Positions 26,401 through 40,006 of a stretch of 64,000 nucleotides of DNA are shown piece after piece (the first letter of the stretch is position 1; every line of letters starts with the position of its first letter). The notes beneath the pieces were generated by a model. That model ran no database searches. It was not told where the DNA came from and was given only the letters and a program-made list of their open reading frames with translations. Source of the DNA: Stichopus chloronotus (lineage: Eukaryota > Echinodermata > Holothuroidea > Aspidochirotida > Stichopodidae); contig CM037838.1 in assembly GCA_021234535.1 (NCBI GenBank), forward strand, positions 15,622,652-15,686,651, read 5' to 3'. A program made the translations under genes and the position numbers.

Positions 26401-29400
26401 TTCATGACTCCTTCCTTTTATCCTGGAATCTTAAGAAATGACTTTTTCTTTTCTGTCAACTGCATTTTACTGTAAATTATTTCTGGAGAGCTTTAAAAAG
26501 AAGGAGATTATAAATAATGTTTCTGTTAAAAGAATGACGATTTCTTGCTGAAGAAGGGTCTTTCATTCATTTAGAATGTATATTAAAGAAATAGACACAT
26601 TTTTGGTAACGATTGAAAATATCCACGATTTGGCTGAAATTGACCAAATCGTAAGGCTATTGCCTTATCAAATTTTCATATTTTGGCCAAAATCTGCTAC
26701 AATTTCGATTTTACTCCATTTTCGAGATCTTTTTGCCAGCTTTGAGAAATAATCGATTTAATGTGATATTACTGTATTGGAGACTTTATTAATAATAAAT
26801 AACGTCATTAATAGCTTTTCAATGTCATACGTATAAATAAGTCGGATTAACCTTAAAATTACTCGACATCATGAACTTAGCAACATCTAGAAGAACAAGT
26901 GATCATTTTGTTTGTTTTTTAACTGTTCTTGTTGATTTTCTCCTCCACACTAAACAGGCATACCACAATGATATTAATATTAAAACATTGACGTTTTTGG
27001 TTAATAGTGTGTAAACCAATGATACTACGGATGTTTGTTGGTTCCACAGAACGATTGCTACAAGGAAGGGAGAGGCCAATGATTGTTTTCATTCATGAAA
27101 AATAAATAAAGAGTGTAAATTTGACAAATATAACATAAGAACCACCATGTTATATTTTAATGAATATTCATGACTACTTCATTTTATCCTTAAATCTTTA
27201 GAAATGACTTTTTTTCTCTGTGAACTATATTTTACTGTACCTTATTTCTTGAGAGATTTAAAAAAGTGAGATTACAAATAATGTTTCTGTTAAAAGAAGG
27301 TTGATTTCAGGCTTAGGCATGGTCATTCATTCATTTAGAATGTATATTAAAGAAAAAGACACATTTTTGGTAAAGATTGAAAATATCCACGATTTGGCTG
27401 AAATTGACCAAATCGTAAGGCTAATGCCTCATCAAATTTGAATATTTTGGCCAAAATCTGCTACAGTTTCGATTTTGCTCCATTTTCGAGGTCTTTTTGT
27501 CAGCGTTGAGAAATGATCGATTCAATGTGATATTACTGTATTGGAGACTTTATTAACAATAAATGACGTCATTAATAGCTTTCAAATGTCATACGTATAA
27601 GTCGGATTAACCTTAAAATTACTCGACATCATGAACTTAGCAACGTCTAGAAGAGCAAGTGATCATTTTTTTTTTAACTGTTCTGCTTGGTATAGTCCTT
27701 CACACTAAACAGGTATAATTTGATGATATTAATATTAAATCTTGACGTTTCTGGTTCATAGTGAGACTACGGATGTTTCTTTGTTCCACAGAACGATTGC
27801 TACAAAGAAGGGAGAGGCCAATGATTGTTTTCATTTATGAAAAAAAAAATAAAGAGTGTACATTTGACAAATATAACATCAGAACAACAATGTTATATTT
27901 TAATAAATATTCATGACTGCTTCATTTTATCCTGGAATCTTGAGAAATGACGTTTTTGCTGCCGACTACATTTTACTGTCTTTTATTTCTGGAGAGATTT
28001 TCAAAAGGCTTAGGAAGGATCTTTTATTCATTTAGAATGTATATTTAGGAAAAAGACACATTTTTTGTAACGATTGAAAATATCGACGATTTGTCTGAAA
28101 TTGACCAAAACGTAAGGCTATAGCCTTATCAAATTTTCATATTTTGACTAAAATCTGCTACAATTTCGATTTTGCTCTATTTCGAGATCTTTTTGTCAGC
28201 GTTGGGAAATGACCGATTCAATGTGATATTAGTGCATTGGAGGTTTTATTAATAATAAGTGACGTCATTAATAGCTTTTAAATGTTACACGTATAAATAA
28301 GTCGGATTCACCTTGAAATTACACGACATTACGAACTTAGCAACTCTAGAAGAACAAGTTCTCATTTTGTTTGTTTTTTTTAACAGTTCGTCTTGGTAAA
28401 GTCCTTCACACTAAACAGGTATACTTTAATAATATTAATATTGAAATATTGACGTTTTTGGTCCATAGTGTGTTAACCAATGATACTACGGATGTTTGTT
28501 TGTTCAACAGAACGATTGCTATAAGGAAGTGAGAGGCCAATAATTGTTTTCATTTATGAAAAAAGAATAGTAAAGAGTGTAAATTTGACAAATATAACAT
28601 AAGAACCACAATGTTTTAATCTATTCAATATTCATAACTGCTTCATTTTATCATTAAATCTGGAGAAGTGACTTTTTTTCCCCGTCAACTACATTTTACT
28701 GTACCTTATTTCTGGAGAGATTTAAAAAAAAAAAATGAGATGATAAATAATGTTTCTGTTAAAAGAAGGACGATTTCGGGCTTAGGAATGGTCTTTCATT
28801 CCTTTAGACTGTATACTAAAGAAATAGACACATTTTTGGTAACGACTGAAAATATCCACGATTTGGCTGAAATTGACCAAATCGTAAGGCTATTACCTTA
28901 CCAAATTTGAATATTTTGGCCAAAATCTGCTACAATTTCGATTTTACTCCATTTTCGAGATTTTTTTGTCAGCGTTCAGAAATGACCGATTCCATGTGAT
29001 ATTACTGTATTGGAGGATTTATTAATAATAAATGACGTCATTAATAGCTTTTAAATGTCATACCTATCGATAAGTCGGATTCACCTTGAAATTACTCGAC
29101 ATCATGAACTTAGCAACATCTAGAAGAAAAAGTGATTATTTTGTTGTTTTTTTTTTCACTTTTCTGCTTGGTATAGCCCTTCATATTAAGCAGGTATACT
29201 TAAATAATATTAATATTAAAACATTGACGTTTCTGGTTCATAGTGTGCTAACCAATGAGACTACGAATCTTTGTTTGTTACACAGAACGATTGTTACAAG
29301 GAAGGGAGAGGCCAATGACTGTTTTCATTCATGAAAAAAAAATTAAGAGAGTAAATTTGACAAATATAACATTGGAACCAGAAGGTTATAACTTAATAAA

Positions 29401-32400
29401 TATTTATGACTGCTTCATTTTATCCTGGAATCGTGAGAAATGACTTCTTTTTTTTCTGTCAACTACATTTTACTGTACCTTAATTCTGGAGATATTTTCC
29501 AAAAACAAAAAGGAGATTATAAATAATGTTTCTGTTAAGAGAAGATCAATTTCTGGCTAAGGAAGGTTCTTTCATTCATTTAGAATGTATATTTAAGTAA
29601 AAGACACATTTTTGGTAACGATTGAAAATATCGACGATTTGGCTGAAATTGACCAAAACGTAAGGCTATAGCCTTATCAAATTTTCATATTTCTGCCAAA
29701 ATCTACTACAATTTCGATTTTCCTCTATCTTCGAAGTCTTTTTGTCAGCGTTGAGAAATGACCGATTCAACGTGATATTACCGTATTGGAGGCTTTATTA
29801 ATAATAAATCACGTCATTAATAGCTTTTAAATGTAATACTTATCCATAAGTCGCATTCAACTTGTAATTACTCGATATCATGAACTTAGCAACATCTAAA
29901 AGAACAAGTGATCATTTTTTTTTTTTTTTTTAACTGTTCTGCTTGGTATAGTCCTTCACACTAAACAGGTATACTTAAGTAATATTAATATTAAAACATT
30001 GAGGTTTTTGGTTCATAGTGTGTTAACCAATGATACTACGGATGTTTGTTTGTTCCACTGAACGATTGCTACAGGGAAGTGAGAGGCCAATGATTGTTCT
30101 CATTTTTTAAAAAAAAGGAAAATGTGTAAATTTGACAAATATAACATAAGAACCACAATGTTATATTTTAATGAATATTCATGACTGCTTCATTTTATCC
30201 TGGATTCTTGAGAAATGACTTTTTTTTCTGTCGACTACATTTTACTGTACCTTATTTCTATAGAGATTTAAAACAAAAATGCAAAAAATGAAATAATATG
30301 ATAAATATTGTTTCTGTTAAAAGAATTACGATTTCGGGCTTAGGAAAGGCCTTTCACTCATTTAAAATGTATATTAAAAAAATAGACACATTTTTTGGTA
30401 ACGATTACGACAACAATATCAACGATTTGGCTGAAATTGACCGAAACGTAAAGCTATAGCCTTATCAAATTTTCATATTTCGCAAAAATCTTCTACAATT
30501 TCGATTTTCCTCCACTTTCGAGGTCCTTTTGTCAGCGTTCAGAAATGACCGATTCAATTTGATATTACTGTATTGGAGGCTTTAATAATAATAAATCACG
30601 TCATTAAAAGCTTTTAAATGTAATACGTATCCATGCGTCGGATTCACCTTGAAATTACTCGACATCATGAACTTAGCAACATCTAGAAGAACAAGTGATC
30701 ATTTTGTTTTTGTTTTTTTTAACTGTTCTTCTTGGTATAGTCCTTCACACTAAATAGGTATACTGTAATAATATTAATATTCAAACATTGGCGTTTTTGG
30801 TTCATAGTGTGACTACGGATGTTTCCCTGTTCCACAGACTGATTGCTACAAGGAAGGGAGAGGCCAATGATTGTTTTCATTCATGAAAAACAAAAAAAAT
30901 AAAGAGTGTAAATTTTACGAATATAACATAAGAACCACAATGTTATAATATAATGAATATTCATGATTGCTTAATTTTATCCTGGAATTTTGAGAAATAA
31001 CTTTTTTTCTGTCGACTACATTTTACTGTACCTTATTTCTAAAGAGATTTTCCAAAAAAATTAGATGATAAATAATGTTTCTGTTAAAAGAAGGACGATT
31101 TCGAGGTTAGGAAGGGTCTTTCATTCATTAAGAATTTATATTAAAGAAACAGACACATTTTTGGTAACGATTAAAAATATCGACGATTTGCCTGAAATTG
31201 ACCAAAACGTAAGGCTATAATCTTATGAAATTTTCATATTTTGGCCAAAATCTGCTACAATTTCGATTTTGCTCTATTTTCGAGGTCTTTTTGTCAGCGT
31301 TGAGAAATGACCGCTTCTATGTGATATTACTGTATTGGAGGCTTTACTGACAATCAGTGACGTCATTAATAGCTTTTAAATGTAATACTTATCTATAAGT
31401 CGGATTCACCTTGAAATTACTCGACATCATGAACTTAGTAACATCTAGAAGAAGAAGTGACCATTTTGTTTCTTTTTTCAACTGTTCTTCTTGGTATAGT
31501 CCTTCACACTAAACAGGTATACTTAAATAATATTAATATTAAAACATTGACGTTTTTGGTTAATAGTGTGTGAACCAATGATACTACAGATGTTTGTTTG
31601 TTCGACAGAACGATTGCTACAAGGAAGTGAGAGGCCAATGATTGTTTTCCTTTATGAAAAAAAAAGGAAAATGTGTAAATTTGACAAATATAACATAAGA
31701 ACCACGATGTTATAATTTAATGAAGATTCATGACTGCTTCATTTTAACCAGGAATGTTGAGAAATGACTTTTTTTCTGTCAACTACATTTTACTGTACCT
31801 TATTTCTGGAGAGATTTAAAACAAAAATGATATGATAAATAATGTTTCTGTTAAAAGAAGGACGATTTCGGGCTTAAGAAGGGTCTTTCATTCATTTAGA
31901 ATGTATATTAAAGAAATAGACACATTTTGGGTAACGATTGAAAATATCGACGATTTGGCTGAATTTGACCAAAACGTAAGGCTATAGCCTCATCAAATTT
32001 TCATGTTTTGTCCAAAATCTGCTACAATTTCGATTTTGATCTATTTTCAAACACTTTTTGTCGGCATTCGGAAATAACCGATTCAATGTGATATTACTGC
32101 ATTGGAGGCTTTATTAATAATAAATTACTCGACATCATGAACTTAGCAACATCTAGAAGAACAAGTGATCATTTTGTTTGTTCTTTTAACTGTTCTGCTT
32201 GGTATAGTAATTCATACTAAACAGGTATACTTTAATAATATTAATATTAAAACACTGACGTTTTTGGTTCATAGTGTGACTACGGATGTTTCTTTGTTCC
32301 ACAGAACGATTGCTACAAGGAAGTGACAGGCCAATGATTGTTTTCATTTATGAAAAAAAAATAAAGAGTGTAAATTTGATAAATATAACATAAGAACAAC

Positions 32401-34400
32401 AATGTTATATTTTAATGAATATTCATGACTGCTTCATTTTATTCTGAAATCTTGAGAAATGACTTTTTTTCTGTCGACTACATTTTACTGTACCTTATTT
32501 CTGAAGAGACTTTAAAAAAAAATGAGATGATAAATAATGTTTCTCTTAAAAGAAGGACGATTTCGGGCTGAGGAAGGGTGTTTCATTTATTTAGAATGTA
32601 TATTAAAGAAACAGACACATTTTTGGTAACGATTGAAAGTATCGACGATTTGGTTGAAATTGACCAAAACGTAAAGTTGTAGCCTTATCAGATTTTCATA
32701 TTTTGGCCAAAATCTGCTACAATTTCCATTTTGATCTATTTTCAAACACTTTTTGTCAGCGTTCAGAAATGACCGATTCAATGTGATATTACTGTATTGG
32801 AGGCTTTACTGACAATTAGTGACGTCATTAATAGCTTTTAAATGTAATACTTATCCATAAGTCGGATTCACCTTGAAATTACTCAACATCATGAACTTAG
32901 TAACATCTAGAAGAACAAGTGATCATTTTGTTTGTTCTTTTAACTGTTCTGCTTGGTATAGTCCTTCACCATAAACAGGTGTACTTTAATAATATTAATA
33001 TTAAAACATTAACGCTTTGGGTTCATAGTGTGATTACGGATGTTTCTTTGTTCCACAGAACGATTGCTACAAGGGAAGTGACAGGCCAATGATTGTTTTC
33101 ATTATGAAAAAAAATAAAGAGTGTAAATTTGACAAATATAACATAAGAACCACAATGTTATAATTTAATGAATATTCATGACTGCTTCATTTTATCCTGG
33201 ATTCTTAAGAAATGACTTTTTCTGTTAACTACATTTTACTGTAAAATATTTCTGGAGATATTTAAAAAAAAAGATTAGAAATAATGTTTCTGTTAAAAAA
33301 AGAACGATTTCGGGCTAAGAAATGGTCTATCATTCGTTTAGAATGTATATTAAAGAAATAGACACATTTTTGGTAACGATTGAAAATATCGACGATTTGG
33401 CTGTAATTGACCAAAACGTAAAGTTGTAGCCTTATCAAATTTTCATATTTTTACCGAAATCTGCTACAATTTCGATTTTGCTTAATTTTCGAGGTCTTTT
33501 TGTCATCGTTGAGAAATAACCGATTTAATGTGATATTACTGTATTGGAGTCTTTATTAATAATAAATGACGTCATTAATAGCTTTTAAATGTCATACGTA
33601 TCCATAAGTCGGATTCACCTTGAAATTACTCGACATCATGAACTTAGCAACATCTAGAAGAAGAAGTGATCATTTTGTTTCTTTTTTCAACTGTTCTGCT
33701 TGGTATAGTCCTTCACACTAAATAGGTATACTTTAATAATATTAATATTAAAACATAGACGTTTTTGGTCCATAGTGTGTTAATCAAGGAGACTACAGAT
33801 GTTTCTTTGTTACACAGAACGATTGCTACAAGTGAGGGAGAGGCCAATGATTGTTTTCATTTATGAAAAAATTAAAGAGTGTAAATTTGACAAATACAGC
33901 ATAAAAAACTCAATGTTATAATTTAATGAATATTCATGACTGCTTCATTTTATCCTGGAATCTTCAGAAATGACTTTTTTTTTCTGTCAACTACATTTTA
34001 CTGTACCTTATTTCTGGACAGACTTAAAAAAAAATAAATGAGATTATAAATAATGTTTCTGTTAAAAGAAGGACGATTTCGGGCTTAGGAAGGGTCTTTT
34101 ATTCATTTAGAATGTATATTAAAGAAATAGACACATTTTTGGTAACGATTGAAAATATCCACGATTTGGCTGAAATTGACCAAAACGTAAGGCTATAGCC
34201 TTATCAAATTTTCATGTTTTGGCCGAAATCTGCTACAATTTCGATTTTGCTCCATTTTCGAGATCTTTTTGTCGGCCTTAAGGAATGACCGATTCAATGT
34301 GATATCACTGTATTGGAGACTTTATTAATAATAAATGACGTCATTAATAGCTTTCAAATGTCATACTTATCCATAGGTCGGATTCACCTTAAAATTACTC

Positions 34401-35080
34401 GATATCATAAACTTAACATCATGTAGAAGGAAGAGTGATTTTTTTATAGTGCTTTTCTTAGTTTAGGAATAACATTAAACAGGTTAATTTTGATATTATC
34501 GGGATAAAATTATAAACGTTTCCGGTTCATGGTGTGTTAACTAATGAGACTACGGAGGATTGTTTTGTTCCATATGACGATTTTTTACAAGGAAAGGAAA
34601 AGTCAACCCTTGTTTTCGTTAATGTAGAATGTAAAGAGTGTAATATTGACAAATATTAAATGAAAAACACAATCTAACAATTTGATGAATATTTATGACT
34701 CCTTCGTTTTATAGAGGAATCAATTTTTGGGGGGGTCAACTATTTCTGGGGAAAATATAAAAATTATGACATTATACACAGTGTTTACATCAAACGAGGG
34801 ACGTTTTCGTCCTAGGAACGGTCGATTCCAAATAAGCATATATATTTATGAAAGAGACAAGTTTAGGAAAACGATTGAAAAATCGATATAAAATAATAAA
34901 CATTTTCGGTCTATGGTGTTTTAACTTATGAGACTACGGATGAATGTTCGTTCCATCTGACGGATTGTTACCTGCAAAGGAAAAAGTCAGTCATTGTTTT
35001 CATTTATGAAGAAATTTAAGAGTGTAATTTTGCCAAATATAAGATTTAGATCACAATGTAACAATTTGAAGATATAATAT
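34401..35080 (+). repeat. Decayed right edge of the satellite array with short units
   Basis: Similarity to the 767 bp unit falls sharply here but stays recognisable: GAGACTACGGA boxes, a TTTGATGAATATT box, and ACGTTTTCG followed by GGTCGATTCC. The two GACTACGG boxes lie at about 34548 and 34932, so the spacing is only about 384 bp, half the normal unit. The landmark and the CATAAGTCGG box are absent between them. Satellite edges commonly hold older, more diverged units. Similarity ends near 35080. Confidence 0.8.
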
Positions 35081-38000
35081 GAAGACCTATAAAATGGCTC
35101 ATACGTAGATGATTACGTCACGAACATTTTTAAAATATTACAATAACCCCAACATTCTTTGCACGTAAAAGATTGTACCATACATTACTTTTAACTTGTT
35201 CGAACTTCGATGATGTATTTCGGACTTTGAGAGAGACTCGTCCATCGTGTGTGAAGAACCTGCCAACGAAAAGCAGAACATTTAGTTGAATAGCTCAACA
35301 AATTAAAATGTCAGAATATCCCTACGTCGTTTACATTGAAAAGGCTTTACCGTGTCCTACTTTACGTCTTGTTACTTAAGGATCTCCTCGGAGTAAGTAA
35401 CATTTAAACAGACTTCTACCAAAGTTGAAGAAACGTCAAGAGCAGCCCTTTTAAGATGAAACCACGGGCGTCTTGATATATATAGATATTTCTCTTATAC
35501 TAAGTAAGTATGCCGGGATACCTATTCCTCATAGAATTTTTGTAATGTGCTAAAATCATATCTCGAGAAGACCTTTTCTGCATGATGCAACATCACCTGA
35601 TATCCAGACTTATCAAGATGATTAAGGTGTGTCTTCTCGAGAAGGCATACACATGCATGATATCAAGTGAAGATTGGCTAATCCCGGAAACTTCCTCCTA
35701 TCCTGCCATCTAATAAATTTAAAATTTTGGTGATCTGAAATAAGAGACAACTCTCAGTTTCATATCCATTTCTTATCTCAATTTAAGCGGTATTTAGTAC
35801 TTGGGTAATCTTTGAAAAAATTCATCATTTTTTTTGTAATCTTATTTCATTATATGGTTAATACCGTTACCAAAATGTCAGAATAACATACTTTATAGTT
35901 CAGTCTTGGTAGGATATGACGTCACATAAAAAAGGGTCATTTGTGTATAAAATCTGCACTAAAGCTTAGTCCTTAATTGATAAAACTTGTTATGTTACCA
36001 TTGATACAACGTTAGTCGGTGTACGAGCATACACGAAAGACCTTTACCAAGAAAAAGTAAAATACAACAATATATATATGGGTGAAGAAGTCATATTTTC
36101 TGACATTTAATGAACGTGACTAAATGAACAGGCTAACTCGAAATCCTGATGGACTTCAAAATTTACTCGTAGGGATATCATTGGATGTCACTTGTTAATG
36201 TAACACATTGTAACTACAAAGGCCATGTACTGCAACATGTAACACCAGAGGCTTTGCTGCAGAGTTTTCTTATTGTTTCTTTTTATTTTTTTCTTTTCCA
36301 AAATCTACTTGATTGTACATAATAGGGCAACCTATCAGTTAAACGTAATAATACTACTATGGACATGATAGTACCTACATCCTTTTCCATTATGTAAATT
36401 CTGTGAGGACTAGAGGCAGTCATTCAATCACCTATTCATATTCATGAAGTTGACGATGGCCAATAAGAAGAGAACAAATAAGAAATACTTTTCCAATAGT
36501 AATTATGGTATGCTTAAAAGCAAATTTACATAATCCGGCTTCACTTATATGACACAGTAAGTTACAATAAACCTGTTGGTTTCATCATACATTTGGGCAC
36601 CGCTAGACTTGCAAGTCAAAACACAAATCTGAAAAATGAATGCAATAACTTTCTGTATTTGTTTTGGATATTTTACAATTCATTCGGTACATAACATGCA
36701 TTTTCTGACAACTGCACATGGTTCTTCTCCTCACTGTGTGTGCCTAGTTAAATAGGTACAAGTTTATGTTAAGAAAAGTATTTGATCTAATAAGTTTAGA
36801 TAGGTTGAATAATTCTTGCAAGTCTAAAATCTATGCAATTGTTTTACAAGCCATTAGCCTAGAACTTTAGCAAACTAATAGCTGGTTTGAGTATAAACAC
36901 CTGTTGTCCTGTCTCTAAAAGCAAGTGAAGGTATCATGAGCATTGTAAATGTGAAAGAAATGAGGAAATAAAAATTGTGACGTAACATTCTTTTTGAGTA
37001 ACTGGCCATGGAGTGAATTGGGTACACTTAAGACAATCATTACATCAAAGTGGAGTTTAATAATTTTGTATTGTGAAAATTGAGAAGTATATTTGCAGTA
37101 TTGAACAACACTAACACGCATAAACATAGTTATCTGTCCAACAAAAAATTACATTCACCATTGCCATGCGTAGTTCAGTGACACAGTGTGCTATGGTAAT
37201 GATTCATGAAATGATCTATGATTGAATTCTTGAATTAGTCATTAAGAAGAGAAGTTATTTCATATCCGACAAATGAGGAAACTGAAAGAAACTACAGAGA
37301 ATACATCTCCTTCTCCTTTTCAGAGTGAAACATCAACATCTGGTCAGTTTTTTCGTCACCTTGACGAACATTAATTAAGAATACTGGTTTTTTTTTATTA
37401 AATATGATCAAAATCCATGTTTTCCTTGTTTATTTTGATTGCCTATTGCGGCCTTCCCTGAAATTGTCGTTCAAAGTCAGTTTATCTAACTTTGATATTC
37501 TCTCTGGCTATGATTTAATTACTTTGAAGCTGTGCAGTGAATGATGCAGAAGTACATTAGCTGGTCTGTATTTTGGCATGGGCTAGTAAGGAATGTGGTC
37601 AGGAAATTGGACCATACAAAATTATTGCATCGAGGGTGATGTTGACACATTCTTTTGTGGGAAAAGGAAATCTATTGAGTTTAGTGATGTGTACAGTCTT
37701 ACGGAGAAATACAGTGAGCCCCCCTCCCCGCATTAGTGCGCAGTGTCTTCCTAAAGGTAAATCGGTTCCTGTACTAGGATCTGAGTTTCTCTTTACAAGA
37801 TCCAACTACCACCGTACCAGCCGAAAGAAAAGAAAACCATGGAAACAAGCGAATGTTTCTTTCCCAGTATGAACCAATGTGTTCCATCAGTAGCCTACAA
37901 GAAGCTGTTTGCAATATGTGACTGTAATATAACACGTACCGACACACTGACATAATCATACGCATCATGTACAGAAAGAATTTATCCACAGAACTATTTA

Positions 38001-38959
38001 CTAGTTACGGCTGTAGTAAAGATGTCAAAGACATCAACGTTGATTGTTCATAATACTTCAGGTATTTAGTGAATGAAAGTAGAAAGTCAAACAAACAATG
38101 TAACGTTTTGGGACCCCTTACAATGAATGAAAGTGGCACACTTAATTCCTCTTATTCCTGCTTGCACTGTTTTGGGAGCTGAAGCAACTTCAATCACATA
38201 TCTATTACGTAATATTCAATGAAGGTCACTGGAATATCCAAACTAAGAGAGCAGTCGGTTGTTTCTTTCCTCTCTTTATTTAGATGATCCTATTCAGGTT
38301 TATCCGATAAAAGATTAGCTAAACCTAATGTAGAACCAATGCTGTTACTACTTGTAGTGCCTAATGATACTTATGCAACGTGCTGTGAGCAAAGAGACGA
38401 ATCCTGACCTATATGGTTGAAACCAACACTATTACATGAAATGGGCGGGCGTATATGAAACGGTTGTCAGTTTATAGATAACTTGTGGCAATACACAGGT
38501 GAATGGAATAAGGTTATTTTTTTACAAGTTAGAGTTATGTTTTACTGTTATGAATACAAGTGTTGACATAATGTCACATATTTACCATTAAATGAGACAC
38601 GCTATTTAATATTTAATACACACAATGCAACTGCGTGTACATCTATTTTTTTTTCTCGAAAAACTGCTATTATAAAAATAAAAATCTGATACCCCCTGAG
38701 AATGTAAATGTTGATATATATTTTAGCAACTTTACTCCAATGCCAAACTACAGATTTACGTAGCAGATTTTTATACTTCGAGAAGAAAAGGTCAGTAAGA
38801 CATAGTTTGCTCAATATTCAGTTTTACCACAACATGGCAGTGTTACATAAGCATGGTACTGAAATTTCATTCTAACAAATTCTATAACGTGATGTAAACA
38901 GCCCCAATTTAATAGGTTGATGGCGCCAGTCGAATATACAACAGCAAAGAAAACTAAAA
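35081..38959. other. Non-satellite AT-rich sequence without recognised genes
   Basis: No exon, RNA gene or known element could be supported. Open frames are under 100 codons, do not look coding, and several overlap on both strands (37573-37989). The only structure noted is the inverted repeat at 35562-35641. Confidence 0.5.
35562..35641. repeat. Inverted repeat near the array edge
   Basis: CTCGAGAAGAC (35562-35572) and GTCTTCTCGAG (35631-35641) are perfect 11 bp complements separated by 58 bases. No further terminal structure or target duplication was found. Confidence 0.5.
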
Positions 38960-39489
38960 ACTATAATGGTCCTTACAGGCTTCCGTAGGTTCATACATAG
39001 AAGAACACGCCTCATTGGGCCACGTGTTCAGTGGACTATGGGCAGCACACATGCCGGTCGCAAAGAGCCTTTCAACCCTCTGGCCGAGTTGCATGGATTC
39101 ACCTCACGCCACCTAGTACGCTTCTGGTCGACCTTTGACCGACCCTCCTCGCATCCTTCCGGGTTCTTTTACGACGTCAAGGGAGACATGGCACGGGATC
39201 CTAGGCCACAAAAAGTACCATACCACCACCGGACCATTGTAGCCCGAGTGTGCCTTGAACCCTAGCACGGTTTCTATGACCAGCAGAGCAGGAGTCTTTC
39301 GTCCGCCCCTTATAGCGCATGGCCAGCACGTCAGCTAGTGACTTTGAAGTTTGAATTAATACTTAACGATAGCATAGAGCATTTCCTTCCAAATCAAAAG
39401 TAAACGTTTGACTCTGTGATTCTATGGCGGGCTCGAACCAGGGATCATACGATCGTCGAACGAGCGCCTTAACCATTCGGCTGTGGCAT
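38960..39489 (-). mobile_element. Candidate tRNA-derived SINE
   Basis: Read on the minus strand, a tRNA-like head (39422-39489) is followed by a body that is clearly more GC-rich than its surroundings (about 38970-39350). Such a head-plus-body layout is typical of tRNA-derived SINEs. I could not identify the body with a named SINE domain, nor fix the 3' end or target duplications. The 99-codon frame at 38966-39265 lies inside this body and is not a convincing gene. Confidence 0.45.
39422..39489 (-). tRNA. tRNA-like sequence with Pol III A and B boxes, probably SINE head
   Basis: On the minus strand the B box reads GGTTCGAGCCC (39429-39439), close to the consensus GGTTCGANNCC. An A-box-like CAGCCGAATGG (39473-39483) lies 33 bases before it, a normal spacing. 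The D-arm pairs GCC with GGC around GAATGGTTAA, as in Ser/Leu-type tRNAs. The acceptor ends do not pair, the T-stem has mismatches and the anticodon stem is poor, so this is not a functional tRNA gene. Confidence 0.5.
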
Positions 39490-39747
39490 TATATTTAGAT
39501 AATTGTGGAATTAAATGAGATTAAAGTACTGCTGTAAAAAGGCTCAATTCATAAATCCATCAGTTCTCCACTCCCCAACACACCCCACACATGATAAAAG
39601 CCGAGTGCTCAGTTCTTTCATTTTGGTTGTCTAAGGAAGTATATAACGCCTTAATTCTGCTATTTAAAACTTGAGATAAGAAATGAACAGCAACAGGCAG
39701 TGATAAAACTCTTTTGTCAACAGAATTTACTATGGTTGCTGCTACAT

Positions 39748-39920
39748 GATATGAAAACCACATGTTGCGCATGCCTCTTTCCAAATAAAGAATACAAATA
39801 AAGTTTTTATTTTCTAAATTCCGCAGGGAATGAGACGTCAACTTATAGACTAATAAGAAATAATGATATACTTTATAAGATACAGTTTATATCGAAGTTG
39901 CACACACACAATAAATGTAA
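39748..39920 (+). repeat. Dispersed repeat, copy 1 (partner at 46152)
   Basis: Shares an ordered set of words with 46152-46335: ATATGAAAACCAC, CATGTTGC, TTTTCTAAATTCCGCAG, then GAGAC, and AGTAAGAAATAATGA or TAATAAGAAATAATGA. No coding content is seen. The family is unknown. Confidence 0.65.
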
Positions 39921-39972
39921 AAAAAGGAATGTTCTTTCAGTTGCTTTCTCTGACATGTGGTAAAATGATCAC

Positions 39973-40006
39973 ATTATTATTATTATGATGATGATGATGA
40001 TAATAA
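39973..40006 (+). repeat. (ATT)n-(GAT)n microsatellite
   Basis: Short run of ATT units followed by GAT units, just downstream of the dispersed repeat. A related ATTATTATTA stretch follows the partner copy near 46485. Confidence 0.8.

Larger units (their letters stand above)
15318..34400 (+). repeat. Satellite array, forward block 2
   Basis: Head-to-tail units again. Landmarks lie at 15773, 16555, 17488, 18250, 18895, 19662, 21400, 22120, 22892, 23651, 24422, 25181, 25970, 26735, 27500, 28195, 28968, 29744, 30531, 31293, 32060, 32755, 33502 and 34271. Off-size spacings have visible causes: 933 bp from a partial duplication near 16861, 645 bp from a deletion near 18770, 1738 bp from an inserted element at 20286-21257, 695 bp from deletions near 28003 and 32111, and 789 bp from a ~22 bp duplication near 25920. 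Confidence 0.97.

Noticed and set aside
1..35080. CRISPR-like array
   Set aside because: Unit is 767 bp with no short repeat/spacer alternation; the DNA is eukaryotic.
1..35080. CENP-B box in the satellite unit
   Set aside because: The TTCGGGCTTAGGAAGGG region was compared with the TTCG....A..CGGG pattern and fails at the key A and the CGGG half.
39422..39489. Functional tRNA gene
   Set aside because: Acceptor and T stems do not pair properly; more likely a SINE head.
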